Below, one piece after another: positions 28,015-36,616 of a stretch of 64,000 nucleotides of DNA. Both the position numbers and the translations under genes were made by a program. The DNA is from Nocardia lijiangensis NBRC 108240 (lineage in GTDB: Bacteria; Actinomycetota; Actinomycetes; Mycobacteriales; Mycobacteriaceae): assembly GCF_001613045.1 (NCBI RefSeq), contig NZ_BDBP01000027.1, positions 1-64,000 on the forward strand. The letters are read 5' to 3'. The notes beneath the pieces were generated by a model that worked only from the letters and a program-made list of their open reading frames with translations, was not told where the DNA came from and did no database searches. Position 1 is the stretch's first letter. Each line of letters starts with the position of its first letter.

Positions 28015-28863
28015 CTATCGGTGTGTCGCGCTAGCGTGTCGCGAGATGGATGGGCGGTGGCGCAGCGGAGGCCCGGAGTAGGGCTTGCGAATCGCGGTGA
28101 CGAGTAGCACATGCTCGGATTGAGTGACGTTGGAGATGCTGAGGCTGTAGGACACGGGTTCGTCGGTTGTCGGGTCGAGTAGATGCAGTAGATCGCCGGC
28201 GTTGCGGCCGTAGGCGACGCGAATGCTGGCGGTCCAGAAGCGGACGAACTCAGGATTCTGTCCCAGAATCTGCATGAAGTGCTGGGCTTGCTCGGAGTCG
28301 CGGTAGCGGCCGAGGATGGTCTTGTGGGAGGCGACGCCCTGGCGGGCTTCGCTGGGCCAGTCGAGGAAGAAGTCTCGGGCTGGCGGCTCGAACACCCACG
28401 CCGGGATCAGCTCGGTTTCGCCGAGTCCTGGCGTTGCGGCTCGGAAGGAGTCGTTGCAGGCCAGCATGTTCCACAGGGGGTCGAGGTAGGCGGCGGGGAC
28501 CCCGTGGTTGTCGAGGTCGCGCAGATGATCGATCGCGGCTGTGCTCTCGCGTACGCACTGGCGCAGGTAGTCGGTCGGAGGGAGAGCTTCGGCGGGAGCG
28601 CGCAATTCACGGAGGTGTCGCGCCATCAAGGGGTCGACATCGTAACCGTCGATCATCCTCTCGAGAGCTTCCAGCGAGGGCGGGCGGAGGTCCTTCTCGA
28701 TATCGGAGAGGTAGGACCGGGAGAGGTTGTGGAGATCGTAGGCCTTGGCGAAAGTGAGCTTCCGCTCACGGCGCAGGAGTCGGCAGGTGTGGCCGAGTGT
28801 GGGGATTCTGGCCTGTGGCTGAGGTCTTCTGATCGGTGATCGGTGTGCGGGATTCTGGCTCAT
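28015..28863 (-). CDS. XRE regulator with MmyB-type C-terminal domain
   Basis: This 282-residue protein has an N-terminal helix-turn-helix at about residues 25-70 (LTFAKAYDLHNLSRSYLSDI) and a C-terminal MmyB-like ligand-binding domain, with the family features VPAAYLDPLWNMLACNDSFR, then FFLDWPSEARQG and EFVRFW. MmyB-type domains are PAS-like and bind a small effector such as a fatty acid. It reads away from the conjugation operon and is the nearest regulator to it, so it may control transfer. The two palindromes at 29149 and 29375 are candidate operators. The effector is unknown. Confidence 0.8.
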   Translation of the reverse strand: MSQNPAHRSPIRRPQPQARIPTLGHTCRLLRRERKLTFAKAYDLHNLSRSYLSDIEKDLRPPSLEALERMIDGYDVDPLMARHLRELRAPAEALPPTDYLRQCVRESTAAIDHLRDLDNHGVPAAYLDPLWNMLACNDSFRAATPGLGETELIPAWVFEPPARDFFLDWPSEARQGVASHKTILGRYRDSEQAQHFMQILGQNPEFVRFWTASIRVAYGRNAGDLLHLLDPTTDEPVSYSLSISNVTQSEHVLLVTAIRKPYSGPPLRHRPSISRHASATHR

Positions 28864-29148
28864 GCCAGGCTTCCCCCCTTCGCGATTTTGCTTCCGTTGC
28901 AGGGCTGGTCGATATACGATGAACGGTTACCCCCGAGGTGATGGTTCGTTCCTACCAGATGGGATAGCGCCCGGCAAGGGAGTTGCCAACCAAGGGCCTA
29001 CACGGCGGTAGCTGACCCAGACATACTCGGACCTGCGATCCCACTCGTTCGGCATGCGGCGCCAGAAGGTTTCGCCCAGGGCGGTCAAGTAATCGAACGA
29101 TCCGCAAATACCCTGCGTGCCACGGGTGGTTGCGTACCCGGCGAAAAA

Positions 29149-29166
29149 TGTCCGATATTTCGGACA
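29149..29166. promoter_or_regulatory. Palindrome TGTCCGA-N4-TCGGACA
   Basis: A perfect 7-bp inverted repeat with a 4-bp centre, AT-rich in the middle, lies in the 617-bp gap between the XRE regulator and the conjugation operon. Its size fits a dimeric helix-turn-helix repressor. Confidence 0.45.
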
Positions 29167-29374
29167 GTCGAACCCCTAGCGCTTCAACGGGTTTCAAGGT
29201 TTGGATAGAAGGGCAAGTCCGAACCGATTGAAGGGAAACAGTCTTGGACCCGTACGTGATTCTAGGTTGGGTGAACGCCGGTTTATCGGTGTTGTCCAAC
29301 GGCCTGACCTTGGCAGCGCAGGCACTGACGCTCGTCCTGCCATTCATCTGACCAGTACGCCTGAGATGCGCTCT

Positions 29375-29398
29375 CCCAGAGGTGATCTCACCTCTGGG
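29375..29398. promoter_or_regulatory. Perfect 24-bp palindrome upstream of the conjugation operon
   Basis: CCCAGAGGTGA and TCACCTCTGGG flank a 2-bp centre (TC). The 2-bp centre makes a hairpin terminator less likely than a protein-binding site. It lies about 80 bp before the first ORF of the long operon. Confidence 0.45.
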
Positions 29399-29480
29399 GG
29401 ACCCTAGGCCGACGAAGCGGCCACCCCTCTCGTGACTTAGTTCACCATCTTCTCCTTTTAGCGTCGAAGGGTTATTCGGC

Positions 29481-30431
29481 ATGCCCAAATACAGGAAATT
29501 GAGCACCTCGCAGACCATTTCCCCGGGAATGGTCAACAGGTTCGACGGTGGTCTCGGTCGGCGAATCATGTTGAGCCGTAGCGTGGTTTGCAGCAGCCGC
29601 GTGCTACTTGCCGGGGCGGTTCCCATGGCCATGGTGATCGCCGCCGCCGGTGCGGCGAGCGCCGCGGACAACCCGGCGGTCATCGCAGACCAGCCCGGGG
29701 TGACCGGGCCCGCGCAGCCGGGCACGACCCCGCCCCCGGTGCCACCCGCACCTCCGATACCCGACCCGGAGCCCGCGCCGCAACCATCACCGCCGCCGGT
29801 CGTGTACTACTCCCAGCCGCCGCAGGTCCGCAACGAAGCCCCCTCGCGCCCGGCGCCGCCGCCGGAGGCGCCGGTCGAGCCGATCCGGGTCGAGGAGCTG
29901 CATCTGCCCGAGCCGGTGGCGCCGGTCGCGCCGATCGAAGCGCCGGAGAACACGATCCGCATCGGCCAGTGGCAGACCCCGCGCCCGGAATGGGTGCCAC
30001 CGCAATGCGCGGACGTGATCAACGACGCCGCTGCGGGTGCCGAGGCGCAGGTCGCGACCGCACTGGACTCGATCGGTATCCCGGCCGGGCGCTCGGACCG
30101 GGTCAGTGGCGCCACTCTGGCTGGTGCCGGGATCGGTGGTGCGGCAGGCGCGACGCTGGCCGGGGTACCCGTCGGCACCGCCGGCGCGGTCGTCGGCGGC
30201 TTGATCGGCGGCACCATCGGCGGTATCGCCGGAGCCGCGCTCGGCACCCTCGTCCCGGTACCGGTGATCGGCACCGTCACGTCGGGGGTTGCCGGGACCG
30301 CGCTCGGTGCCGCCGCCGGTGCCGCGGCGGGTGCCGTGGTGGTCGGTGTCCCGGCCGCGGCCGTCGGTGCGGTCGCCGGTGGCACCGTCGGGGCGGGTTT
30401 CGGTGCCGGAGTGGGGGTCGGTCAGCCATGA
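29481..30431 (+). CDS. Secreted Pro-rich protein with Gly/Ala hydrophobic C-terminal region
   Basis: This 316-residue protein carries a signal peptide (SRVLLAGAVPMAMVIAAAGA, then ASAAD) and a Pro-rich linker (about residues 70-140). Its C-terminal third is an almost unbroken Gly/Ala/Val repeat like that of glycine-zipper membrane-inserting proteins (GGAAGATLAGVPVGTAGAVV). An ATG at 29568 would place the signal sequence at the very N-terminus and may be the true start. It is the first gene of the conjugation operon and overlaps the following cutinase by four bases. A cell-envelope or mating-contact role is a guess from export and position. Confidence 0.65.
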   Translation: MPKYRKLSTSQTISPGMVNRFDGGLGRRIMLSRSVVCSSRVLLAGAVPMAMVIAAAGAASAADNPAVIADQPGVTGPAQPGTTPPPVPPAPPIPDPEPAPQPSPPPVVYYSQPPQVRNEAPSRPAPPPEAPVEPIRVEELHLPEPVAPVAPIEAPENTIRIGQWQTPRPEWVPPQCADVINDAAAGAEAQVATALDSIGIPAGRSDRVSGATLAGAGIGGAAGATLAGVPVGTAGAVVGGLIGGTIGGIAGAALGTLVPVPVIGTVTSGVAGTALGAAAGAAAGAVVVGVPAAAVGAVAGGTVGAGFGAGVGVGQP

Positions 30432-31678
30432 ACACCTCGACCAACACCCGTGCACGCGCTGCTGCGGCTGCCGCTTCGGTGATGGCCACCGTCGGCTTGG
30501 CTGCGGCTACGACCGGCACCGGCCCTGCTTCGGCGGTGCCCATCGGGCCGGGCTGCCCGGCACTGTATGTGCTTGGCATTCAAGGCACCGGCCAGTCCTC
30601 GCCCACCGCGGATCCGCTGGCTGACACCGGTGTGGTCGGTGCTCTGATCGCGCCGGTGCTGTCGGCGGCACCGGGGTTGGTGCAGCGTAGCTACATCCCC
30701 TACGGCGCCGGATTCGGTGGGGCGGTCCCCGGCGGCGGGCCTGACCCGTACGTGGCATCGGTGAGCGATGCCCGCGCCCAGCTGGATGCCGCCGTCATCC
30801 AGATCGCCGAGCAATGCCCCGCCACCATGATCGCTGGCATCGGCTATTCCCAAGGTGCACAAGCGATGTCGTCCTTCGCCGCCGACGTCGGCGCCGGAGC
30901 CGGACCGGTCGAACCCGACCGCATCGCTGGGATTGCGTTGTACGCGCACGCCGACCGCGCGATCGGGGCCCCGATCTTCCCGGGCCGCCCCGGCCAGATG
31001 GTGCCCGACCCCGCACCGGGAACCAGCGGGGTCGCGGTGTCGGCGGTGCAGATCACCAACCCACCCGCCGCCGGTGGCGGTATCGCCGACGGTGCGACCA
31101 GCTACGGCACGCTGACCGGGCGGGTAGCCGACATCTGCACCGACGGTGACCTGGCCTGCTCGGCACCGGACCGTGCCGCACTGCTGCGCGTGGGAGCTGA
31201 GATCGCCGCCCAAGCCGACCTGCGCGACCCGATCGCCGCGCTCGGCTCGCTCAATGGCTTGTTCCACGCCGCACTCGGTGATGCGTGGACGACGGTGGTG
31301 CTCAATGACTTTCAGGTCGGCGGCGGCAACGTCGACTACGCCCCCCAGCTGCCGCTGGCCGGGCGGCTGATCGACGCCGCCGATCCCCGAATCCCCGAAC
31401 CTTCCCCGGAAGAGGTTGGTGCGGCGGCGGCGCGGTGGAACGAGATCACCGCCACCGTCGCGGCGAACCCGATCGGGTTGCTACCGAAGCTTGCCGGACA
31501 GCTGGGTGCGGCGTGGGGGCAGCTGGTTGCCGACAACGCCGATCTGGTCAACCCGGCGATCTGGCTGCGTTACGCCGACACCGTCGCCCGCCACAACGGT
31601 TACGCGCTGACCGGGCAACTGAATTCGGGCGTGGCGTGGATGGTCGCCCTCGCTCACGACATCGCAGGAAGCCAATAA
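30428..31678 (+). CDS. Secreted cutinase-family serine hydrolase (intact nucleophile)
   Basis: This 416-residue protein has a signal peptide ending near PASAVPIG, a cutinase domain from CPALYVLGIQGTGQS (about residue 40), and the nucleophile motif IAGIGYSQGAQAM near 137. The extra C-terminal 170 residues are Ala-rich and helical. Cutinase-like enzymes of Corynebacteriales hydrolyse esters, including cell-envelope lipids, so one in a conjugation operon could remodel the mycolate envelope for mating. It starts at ATG 30428, overlapping the previous stop, and its TAA overlaps the next ATG. Confidence 0.85.
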   Translation: MNTSTNTRARAAAAAASVMATVGLAAATTGTGPASAVPIGPGCPALYVLGIQGTGQSSPTADPLADTGVVGALIAPVLSAAPGLVQRSYIPYGAGFGGAVPGGGPDPYVASVSDARAQLDAAVIQIAEQCPATMIAGIGYSQGAQAMSSFAADVGAGAGPVEPDRIAGIALYAHADRAIGAPIFPGRPGQMVPDPAPGTSGVAVSAVQITNPPAAGGGIADGATSYGTLTGRVADICTDGDLACSAPDRAALLRVGAEIAAQADLRDPIAALGSLNGLFHAALGDAWTTVVLNDFQVGGGNVDYAPQLPLAGRLIDAADPRIPEPSPEEVGAAAARWNEITATVAANPIGLLPKLAGQLGAAWGQLVADNADLVNPAIWLRYADTVARHNGYALTGQLNSGVAWMVALAHDIAGSQ

Positions 31679-32817
31679 TGACCAACCCGACATCATCTCC
31701 GGAACCCAGCATCGACGAGTTCTACACCGGCGCGCAGATTGGCTTCGAACCCAAGCCCGGCGACATACTGCGCCAGCGAAGCATCGACCTGACCGGGCTC
31801 GATGCGGCTGGGCGCGCCTGGCAGCTCGTCTACGCCAGCCGCGCCTCATTCTCCGCTCCTATCCCCGCCTCGGGAACCGTGATCACCCCAGCCAGCACCA
31901 AAGAAGCCGGTGCGAATCCGGTTCTGGTGTACTGCCCGACCTTTCACGGTCTGGGCGGGCGATGCGCGCCATCCCACCTGCTCACCGCCGGTGTCGAACC
32001 CGAAGCAGTCTTCATCAGCGCCGCCCTGACGCGTGGCTGGACCGTCGCGGTGCCCGACGGGCTCGGCTTGGGAATGACCGGGCTGGGCCCGCACCAATTC
32101 CTTGCCGGGCGCGCCGCTGCCCACGCAGTCTTGGACTTGGCCCGCGCGACTCGTCTGCTGCCTGAAGCCGAGGCAGTTGATGCACCGATCGTGGCGTGGG
32201 GATATGCAGACGGCGGGCGCGGCGCGGTCTGGGCCGCCGAACACCAGCCCCAGTACGCGCCCGAACTGGACCTGCGCGGTGTCGCCGCCGGTGCGGTGGT
32301 CGCTGATCCCGGCGCCCTCGTCGACAGGATCGACGGCGGAGCATGGGCAGGGCTGGCGCTGGCCGGTCTTACCGGACTGGGCCGCGCGTACGCGCATTTG
32401 CCGGTCGGGCACATCCTCACCGACGACGGTCAGCAAACCGTGGCCGCGGCGGCCGGCCTTGATGTCCTCATGCTGCTGGGTACTTACCGTGACCTGCCGC
32501 TGGCCCGCTGGTGCGAACGCCCGGATCCCTGGAACGACCCGATCTGGCGCTATGTGCTGGCCAACGAAACCGGTGCACGGGAAACCCCGGAGGTGCCAGT
32601 GCATCTTTACCACGGAACCGAAGACACCCTCATCCCGGTCGGGACAGGGAGGCAGCTGTTCGCCGAATACCGCGCCCTCGGCGTTGATTTGAACTGGCGT
32701 GAATACCCCTGTGGCCACCGCGGTGCCGCCCAAGCTGGCGCCGGAGAAGCCATCAACCGGCTGGCCAGCTACCTAATGCGCCGCCCTACCGCGCGCTCGG
32801 CTCCCCAGTCCACCTGA
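31678..32817 (+). CDS. Secretory-lipase-fold protein lacking the nucleophile serine
   Basis: This 379-residue alpha/beta hydrolase is of the secretory lipase (LIP) type. The strand-turn-helix that should carry the catalytic Ser reads IVAWGYADGGRGAVW (about residue 176), with Ala (codon GCA) in place of Ser. The expected acid (HGTEDTLIPV) and His (YPCGHRGAAQ) are present. No signal peptide is visible. By the family rules it should be inactive as an esterase. It may bind ligands, regulate its neighbours, or be decaying, although the frame is intact. It is co-translated with the preceding active cutinase. Confidence 0.75.
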   Translation: MTNPTSSPEPSIDEFYTGAQIGFEPKPGDILRQRSIDLTGLDAAGRAWQLVYASRASFSAPIPASGTVITPASTKEAGANPVLVYCPTFHGLGGRCAPSHLLTAGVEPEAVFISAALTRGWTVAVPDGLGLGMTGLGPHQFLAGRAAAHAVLDLARATRLLPEAEAVDAPIVAWGYADGGRGAVWAAEHQPQYAPELDLRGVAAGAVVADPGALVDRIDGGAWAGLALAGLTGLGRAYAHLPVGHILTDDGQQTVAAAAGLDVLMLLGTYRDLPLARWCERPDPWNDPIWRYVLANETGARETPEVPVHLYHGTEDTLIPVGTGRQLFAEYRALGVDLNWREYPCGHRGAAQAGAGEAINRLASYLMRRPTARSAPQST

Positions 32818-32896
32818 ATCGCCTGCCCGCACCCCAGGACCCCTCGCCGCGGGTGCGGGCAGGCACACCAGCCACCACCAACGCCGAGGTACCACC

Positions 32897-34411
32897 ATGC
32901 AGCGCAACTACTTTCACACTCCCACGGCGGTGATGAGCCGTGCTCTGGCGGTGACGGCGACGGTGGCCGCGATCGCGACGGCGCAGCAAACGAGCGCCAG
33001 CGCGGACACCGACGTACCGATCGCCGCGAACTGTCCGAGCCTGTATGTCTTCGGTGTCCAGGGCAGCGAGGAATCCTCGGCGGCCGGGGTGAGCACCAGT
33101 GACTCGGGTGCGCTGGGGCAGGTGTTCGGACCGCTGATCGCCACGGCCGGAGAGGTCGTGCAGCGCGCCTACGTCCCCTATGGCCGCAGTGCCGACGGAC
33201 AACAGCTGCCTTACGACCACGCCGTGGCTGCGGCGGCCGAGCGGCTCGAGCAGATGGCGGCCGAGGTCGTGACCCGCTGCCCGGACACCAAGATCGCCGC
33301 AGTCGGCTACGCCCATGGTGCCCCGGCGGTCTCACAGTTCGCCCACCGCGTCGGAACCGGCACCGCCGAGGTCGACGCGCAACAGGTCGCGGCAGTGGCG
33401 TTGCTGGCCAACCCGACACGGACAGCAGGCACATCGGTGCTGCCTGGCCTGCCGGCCACAACACCAGCTCCGGCCCCCGGCACGGGCGGGGAGAAGGTCT
33501 CGGCGATCACCCTGACCAACCCGCCCCTGGCGGGGGCGGGAATCAGCGCAGCCCGGCACTCGGTCGGGTACGGGGTGTTGACCGGTCGGGTCGCGGATCT
33601 GTGTGTGCCCGGCGATGCCACCTGCGATGCTCCGGTCGGCGCAGCGCTGACGACCACGGTGGCCAACATCGCCGCGCGATCGGACCTGCGCGACCCGATC
33701 ACGGCGATTTCCACTGTCGCTGAAGCGATGTCGACGACGATTTACTCGACCGCGGTGGATGTGGTCAACGAAGATCTCACCGGCACGAGCCTGGACCAGC
33801 TCTCCTACGACCCGGCAAAACCCCTTGGCCAGCGCCTGGCCGAAGCCTCCCAACCGAACGCGACCGCACCTGCTGGCCACGAAGCGCTGGCGGCGCTGTT
33901 CAAGATCGGCACGATCGGGCTGAACGCGGTGGTGTCGGTGGCACAGAAGGTGTTCACGCCCGCTACCGTCGCCGAGCTGGCGGCCGTCGGGCTGGCCAAC
34001 CCCTGGGCGGCGGTCGCGGCGCTGGGCGCAAAGCTGGCTGGAGCGGTGGTGGAGCTGGTGCCGCCGCAGACCGCGGTGGGCTGGGTCAACGACGCCTTCG
34101 AGGCGATCACCTCCACGATCACCGACCCGAGCCAGCTCTACACCGTGGCTGCCTCGGCCCAATACAGCGACACCACCGGCCGCCACGGCTCCTACCGCAC
34201 GGTCGCCTCCACCCCGGATGGTCGCTCGGTCCTGGCCGTGACCGCCGACTGGATCGCCGCGGTGGCCGACGACCTCGCCGCCACAACCTCCCGGCCAGCT
34301 CCCGGTGCGCCCAAGCCCCGCCCCAGCACTACGACCATGACTCCGCCGACCACAGCCACCGTGACCAGCACCGCGCCGACGGCGGCAACGACGCCGCCCG
34401 GCGGGCCCTAG
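32897..34411 (+). CDS. Secreted cutinase-family protein lacking the nucleophile serine
   Basis: This 504-residue exported protein (signal peptide TATVAAIATAQQTSASAD) is paralogous to the cutinase at 30428: compare CPSLYVFGVQGSEES and the long helical C-terminal half. The nucleophile elbow reads IAAVGYAHGAPAV near residue 137, with Ala (GCC) where the sister has Ser in GYSQGA. It ends in a Pro/Thr-rich tail of about 45 residues that could span the cell wall. It is 79 bp after the lipase-fold gene. Loss of the same residue in two neighbouring genes suggests selection for non-catalytic function. Confidence 0.78.
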   Translation: MQRNYFHTPTAVMSRALAVTATVAAIATAQQTSASADTDVPIAANCPSLYVFGVQGSEESSAAGVSTSDSGALGQVFGPLIATAGEVVQRAYVPYGRSADGQQLPYDHAVAAAAERLEQMAAEVVTRCPDTKIAAVGYAHGAPAVSQFAHRVGTGTAEVDAQQVAAVALLANPTRTAGTSVLPGLPATTPAPAPGTGGEKVSAITLTNPPLAGAGISAARHSVGYGVLTGRVADLCVPGDATCDAPVGAALTTTVANIAARSDLRDPITAISTVAEAMSTTIYSTAVDVVNEDLTGTSLDQLSYDPAKPLGQRLAEASQPNATAPAGHEALAALFKIGTIGLNAVVSVAQKVFTPATVAELAAVGLANPWAAVAALGAKLAGAVVELVPPQTAVGWVNDAFEAITSTITDPSQLYTVAASAQYSDTTGRHGSYRTVASTPDGRSVLAVTADWIAAVADDLAATTSRPAPGAPKPRPSTTTMTPPTTATVTSTAPTAATTPPGGP

Positions 34412-34413
34412 AC

Positions 34414-34495
34414 CCCTTCGGGCGGAAAGGCCGAATCAGACGACCAATTCAACCTTCCTGCCGCCTGATTCTCCGGGGCAGATCCGCCCGAAGGG
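34414..34495 (+). repeat. Inverted repeat pair upstream of the 81-residue ORF
   Basis: CCCTTCGGGCGGA (34414-34426) and TCCGCCCGAAGGG (34483-34495) are perfectly complementary over 13 bp and separated by 56 bp. The same stem sequence, one base shifted and two bases longer, recurs at 34790-34858 beyond the small ORF. This gives a duplicated hairpin that can fold each side or pair across the ORF. Confidence 0.6.
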
Positions 34496-34541
34496 CCATT
34501 CCCGGCATCGCTGCCGCAATTCAAGGAGGTGAACATCCCCC

Positions 34542-34787
34542 ATGTCGAATACACAACCCTGCACCTGTACCCGGCCGAGCGCGGCTCAGCGTGGTTGCAA
34601 TCCATCGACTTTGGAGGGCTTGGATGCAGGGCCATCCGAGACCGGAGACTTCACCCGTCAGCGTGAAACACGCTCATCAGCTGCTCCGTCGACGCGCCTG
34701 AGCGCTGCGGCTTCGACGCGGAGCGCAGAAACCACTCCAACCAGTAGCGCGCCAGCGGCGACGGCCACGCCGCCGGGCGCGCCCTGA
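34542..34787 (+). CDS. Small Ser/Thr/Ala-rich protein of unknown function
   Basis: This 81-residue protein starts at ATG 34542 after a good AAGGAGG site. It has an N-terminal Cys pair (CTCTR) and a low-complexity, Ser/Thr/Ala/Pro-rich remainder with no membrane segment. It is flanked on both sides by related long inverted repeats. It resembles no family that I know. The ribosome binding site supports expression. Confidence 0.45.
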   Translation: MSNTQPCTCTRPSAAQRGCNPSTLEGLDAGPSETGDFTRQRETRSSAAPSTRLSAAASTRSAETTPTSSAPAATATPPGAP

Positions 34788-34789
34788 TC

Positions 34790-34858
34790 CCCTTCGGGCG
34801 GGAGCCTCAGCCAGCTAGGGGCCCGTCTAGCACTGATCCGGCACTCCCGCCCGAAGGG
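34790..34858 (+). repeat. Inverted repeat pair downstream of the 81-residue ORF
   Basis: CCCTTCGGGCGGGAG (34790-34804) pairs with CTCCCGCCCGAAGGG (34844-34858) over 15 bp. The left and right arms repeat those at 34414-34495. The enclosed sequence contains GCCCGTCTAGCACTGATCC, close to the core of the repeat at 1127 and 24566. Confidence 0.6.
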
Positions 34859-34906
34859 CCCCAAATGATCACCTTGAACCGCACACCGAGGAGGTGGGCA
34901 CCCGAC

Positions 34907-35641
34907 ATGACCGACAACCACACCCACCGCCAGGAAGCTGATCCCCATCCCGAACAGGGCTGGGGATGGTTGGAGACCGCCGAACCGGCTGTGCTGCAGG
35001 CGTTTCCAACGAACAACGCCGAACGTCACGCGCACGGGAGCACGAACGAGTGGCAGTGGATCGCACACCCACCCGCTGCCATAGACACCGCCGCTACACC
35101 GCCACGCCGCGCCCGGCTGCCACGCAGGGCCTGGATCGCCGTGGTCGCTGCACTCGGTGTCGCTGGGGTGCTGGTGGTTGCGGGCATCGTCTCGATCGCC
35201 GACCGCGACTACACCGCCGCAGTGATCCCGACCGTGACGGCGAGCCCACCGGCAGCGACCTCGACCTCGGCGGTTGGTGCGTGTGCGGGGTTGTCGGGGC
35301 AGACCGTGACCGACGGAGCGGGCGACACCGGGAGTGCGGCAGGGGTGATCGCGGCGTTCGAACACGCCTACTACGTGCAACGCGACCACGAGGCCGCACT
35401 GCGGCTGGTAGCGCCTGAGATCGGGATCGTGCCCGAAGCGCTGGCCGTCGGGATCGCTTCCATCCCGGCGGGCACCACCCACTGCGTGGCGATCACCCCG
35501 ATCGCCCCGGGCACAGCCGAGGTGCACCTGGTCGAGCTACACCCGAACGGGCAGCGCATCGACTACCTGCAACTGATCAACCTCGCGCACCACCCAGACC
35601 GCGGCGCCATGGTCATCACCAACATCCAGAAGCGGGGCTGA
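34907..35641 (+). CDS. Bitopic membrane protein, possible VirB8-like subunit
   Basis: This 244-residue protein has a cytoplasmic N-terminus, one membrane segment near residues 75-97 (AWIAVVAALGVAGVLVVAGI), a short Thr/Ser/Pro linker and an outer domain of about 115 residues that begins GVIAAFEHAYYVQRDHEAAL. This arrangement is typical of NTF2-fold VirB8/TcpC proteins that line T4SS assembly sites. A second, similar protein is encoded at 38397. The start at 34907 is chosen for the GAGGAGG upstream; an in-frame ATG at 34865 is possible. Confidence 0.55.
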   Translation: MTDNHTHRQEADPHPEQGWGWLETAEPAVLQAFPTNNAERHAHGSTNEWQWIAHPPAAIDTAATPPRRARLPRRAWIAVVAALGVAGVLVVAGIVSIADRDYTAAVIPTVTASPPAATSTSAVGACAGLSGQTVTDGAGDTGSAAGVIAAFEHAYYVQRDHEAALRLVAPEIGIVPEALAVGIASIPAGTTHCVAITPIAPGTAEVHLVELHPNGQRIDYLQLINLAHHPDRGAMVITNIQKRG

Positions 35642-35643
35642 CG

Positions 35644-36324
35644 ATGGCCGCACCGCTTGGACTCAACGCCGACCACCACCCGCACTACCCGGCCCAGGGC
35701 CGCCGCATCGATCCCGCCACGGTCAGCGCTCCCCCGCGTGAGCGAAGGGCGCCGGTACGTGAGACACCGTTGCCGATCACCGGCCCCCATCCGCCGCTTT
35801 GGGCGGTGCTGGGCGCGCACGGCGGCGCCGGGGCCTCGACCTTGGCGCGGTGGTGGGCTCCGGCCGCCGACAGCGGGCTGGCCTGGCCGGGTTCACCGTT
35901 GACGACCCAACGTGTGCTGATCGCGGCTCGACTGTGCATGCCGGGGTTGACCGCGGCGGCGGAGCGGCTGCGGGAATACCACGCCGGACTCGCACCCCCT
36001 GGTGTCACCGTAATCGGGCTGGCGCTGACCGCAGCTCGGCCGGGGAAGGTGCCCGCAGTGGTGCGCCGGTATCGCAGCGTCGTCGCCGAGCTGGCCGAGA
36101 CGGTCTACGAGATCGACTGGCACGACGAACTCATCGTCCGCGAGCTGACCGAGCTGGCGCAGTACCTGCCGTTCGACCCACCACCGCCGCCGCGGCGTCG
36201 GCGTCCCGCGCTGACCGAGGCGGTGCCCGCCGACGTGCACGCCGCGGGCACACAGATCATCACCCATCTCGCCGCCACAAAGAAAGTTTCTGCGGCACAA
36301 CCTGATTCGGAGACCATGTCATGA
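35644..36324 (+). CDS. P-loop-like protein of actinobacterial conjugation operons
   Basis: This 226-residue protein has LGAHGGAGASTLARWW near residue 57, a deviant Walker A of the ParA/MinD kind in which the usual Lys before Ser/Thr is replaced by Ala. The rest resembles a compact Rossmann-like NTPase domain. Such proteins (annotated DUF6668 in related elements) accompany SCO6880-type T4SS genes. A role in positioning or regulating the machinery is inferred from family and context. Its end overlaps the next ATG by four bases. Confidence 0.55.
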   Translation: MAAPLGLNADHHPHYPAQGRRIDPATVSAPPRERRAPVRETPLPITGPHPPLWAVLGAHGGAGASTLARWWAPAADSGLAWPGSPLTTQRVLIAARLCMPGLTAAAERLREYHAGLAPPGVTVIGLALTAARPGKVPAVVRRYRSVVAELAETVYEIDWHDELIVRELTELAQYLPFDPPPPPRRRRPALTEAVPADVHAAGTQIITHLAATKKVSAAQPDSETMS

Positions 36325-36614
36325 CCACCGCCTACGCGGTCGGCGAGACGCTGACCGTCCTCGCACAAGAAATACGGATCACCCCCACCGAGCCGCCGGG
36401 TGCACCAGCACTGACCAACCTGGTCAACTACCTGTCTTGGCTGGTCATGCTCGCCGGCATCGCTGCTCTGATCTACGCAGGCGGCAAATTCGGCTGGGAA
36501 CGATTCCACGGCGGCGCGGTCGAGTCACCCAAGATCATCCTCGCCGCGCTGGTCGGCGGCATCATCGCCACCAGCGCCGGAACGATCATGAACGCCGTCG
36601 TCACCGCCCGATAG
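36321..36614 (+). CDS. Small two-TM protein, VirB2/TrbC-like
   Basis: The 97-residue protein has two membrane segments (YLSWLVMLAGIAALIYAGG and ILAALVGGIIATSAGTIMNA) joined by a short charged loop. This is the topology of VirB2/TrbC pilin-like subunits and of their actinobacterial counterparts. It is related in layout to the protein encoded at 37489. Placement two genes before the channel components supports a T4SS role. Confidence 0.6.
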   Translation: MTTAYAVGETLTVLAQEIRITPTEPPGAPALTNLVNYLSWLVMLAGIAALIYAGGKFGWERFHGGAVESPKIILAALVGGIIATSAGTIMNAVVTAR

Positions 36615-36616
36615 CC

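Noticed and set aside
28952-29725. Minus-strand frame of 257 codons upstream of the conjugation operon
   Set aside because: It overlaps the signal-peptide coding region of the first operon gene and has no domain or consistent coding character.
29588-30427. Upstream extension of the first cutinase
   Set aside because: It is an Arg/Gly-rich shadow of the Pro/Gly-rich secreted protein; the signal peptide begins at 30428.
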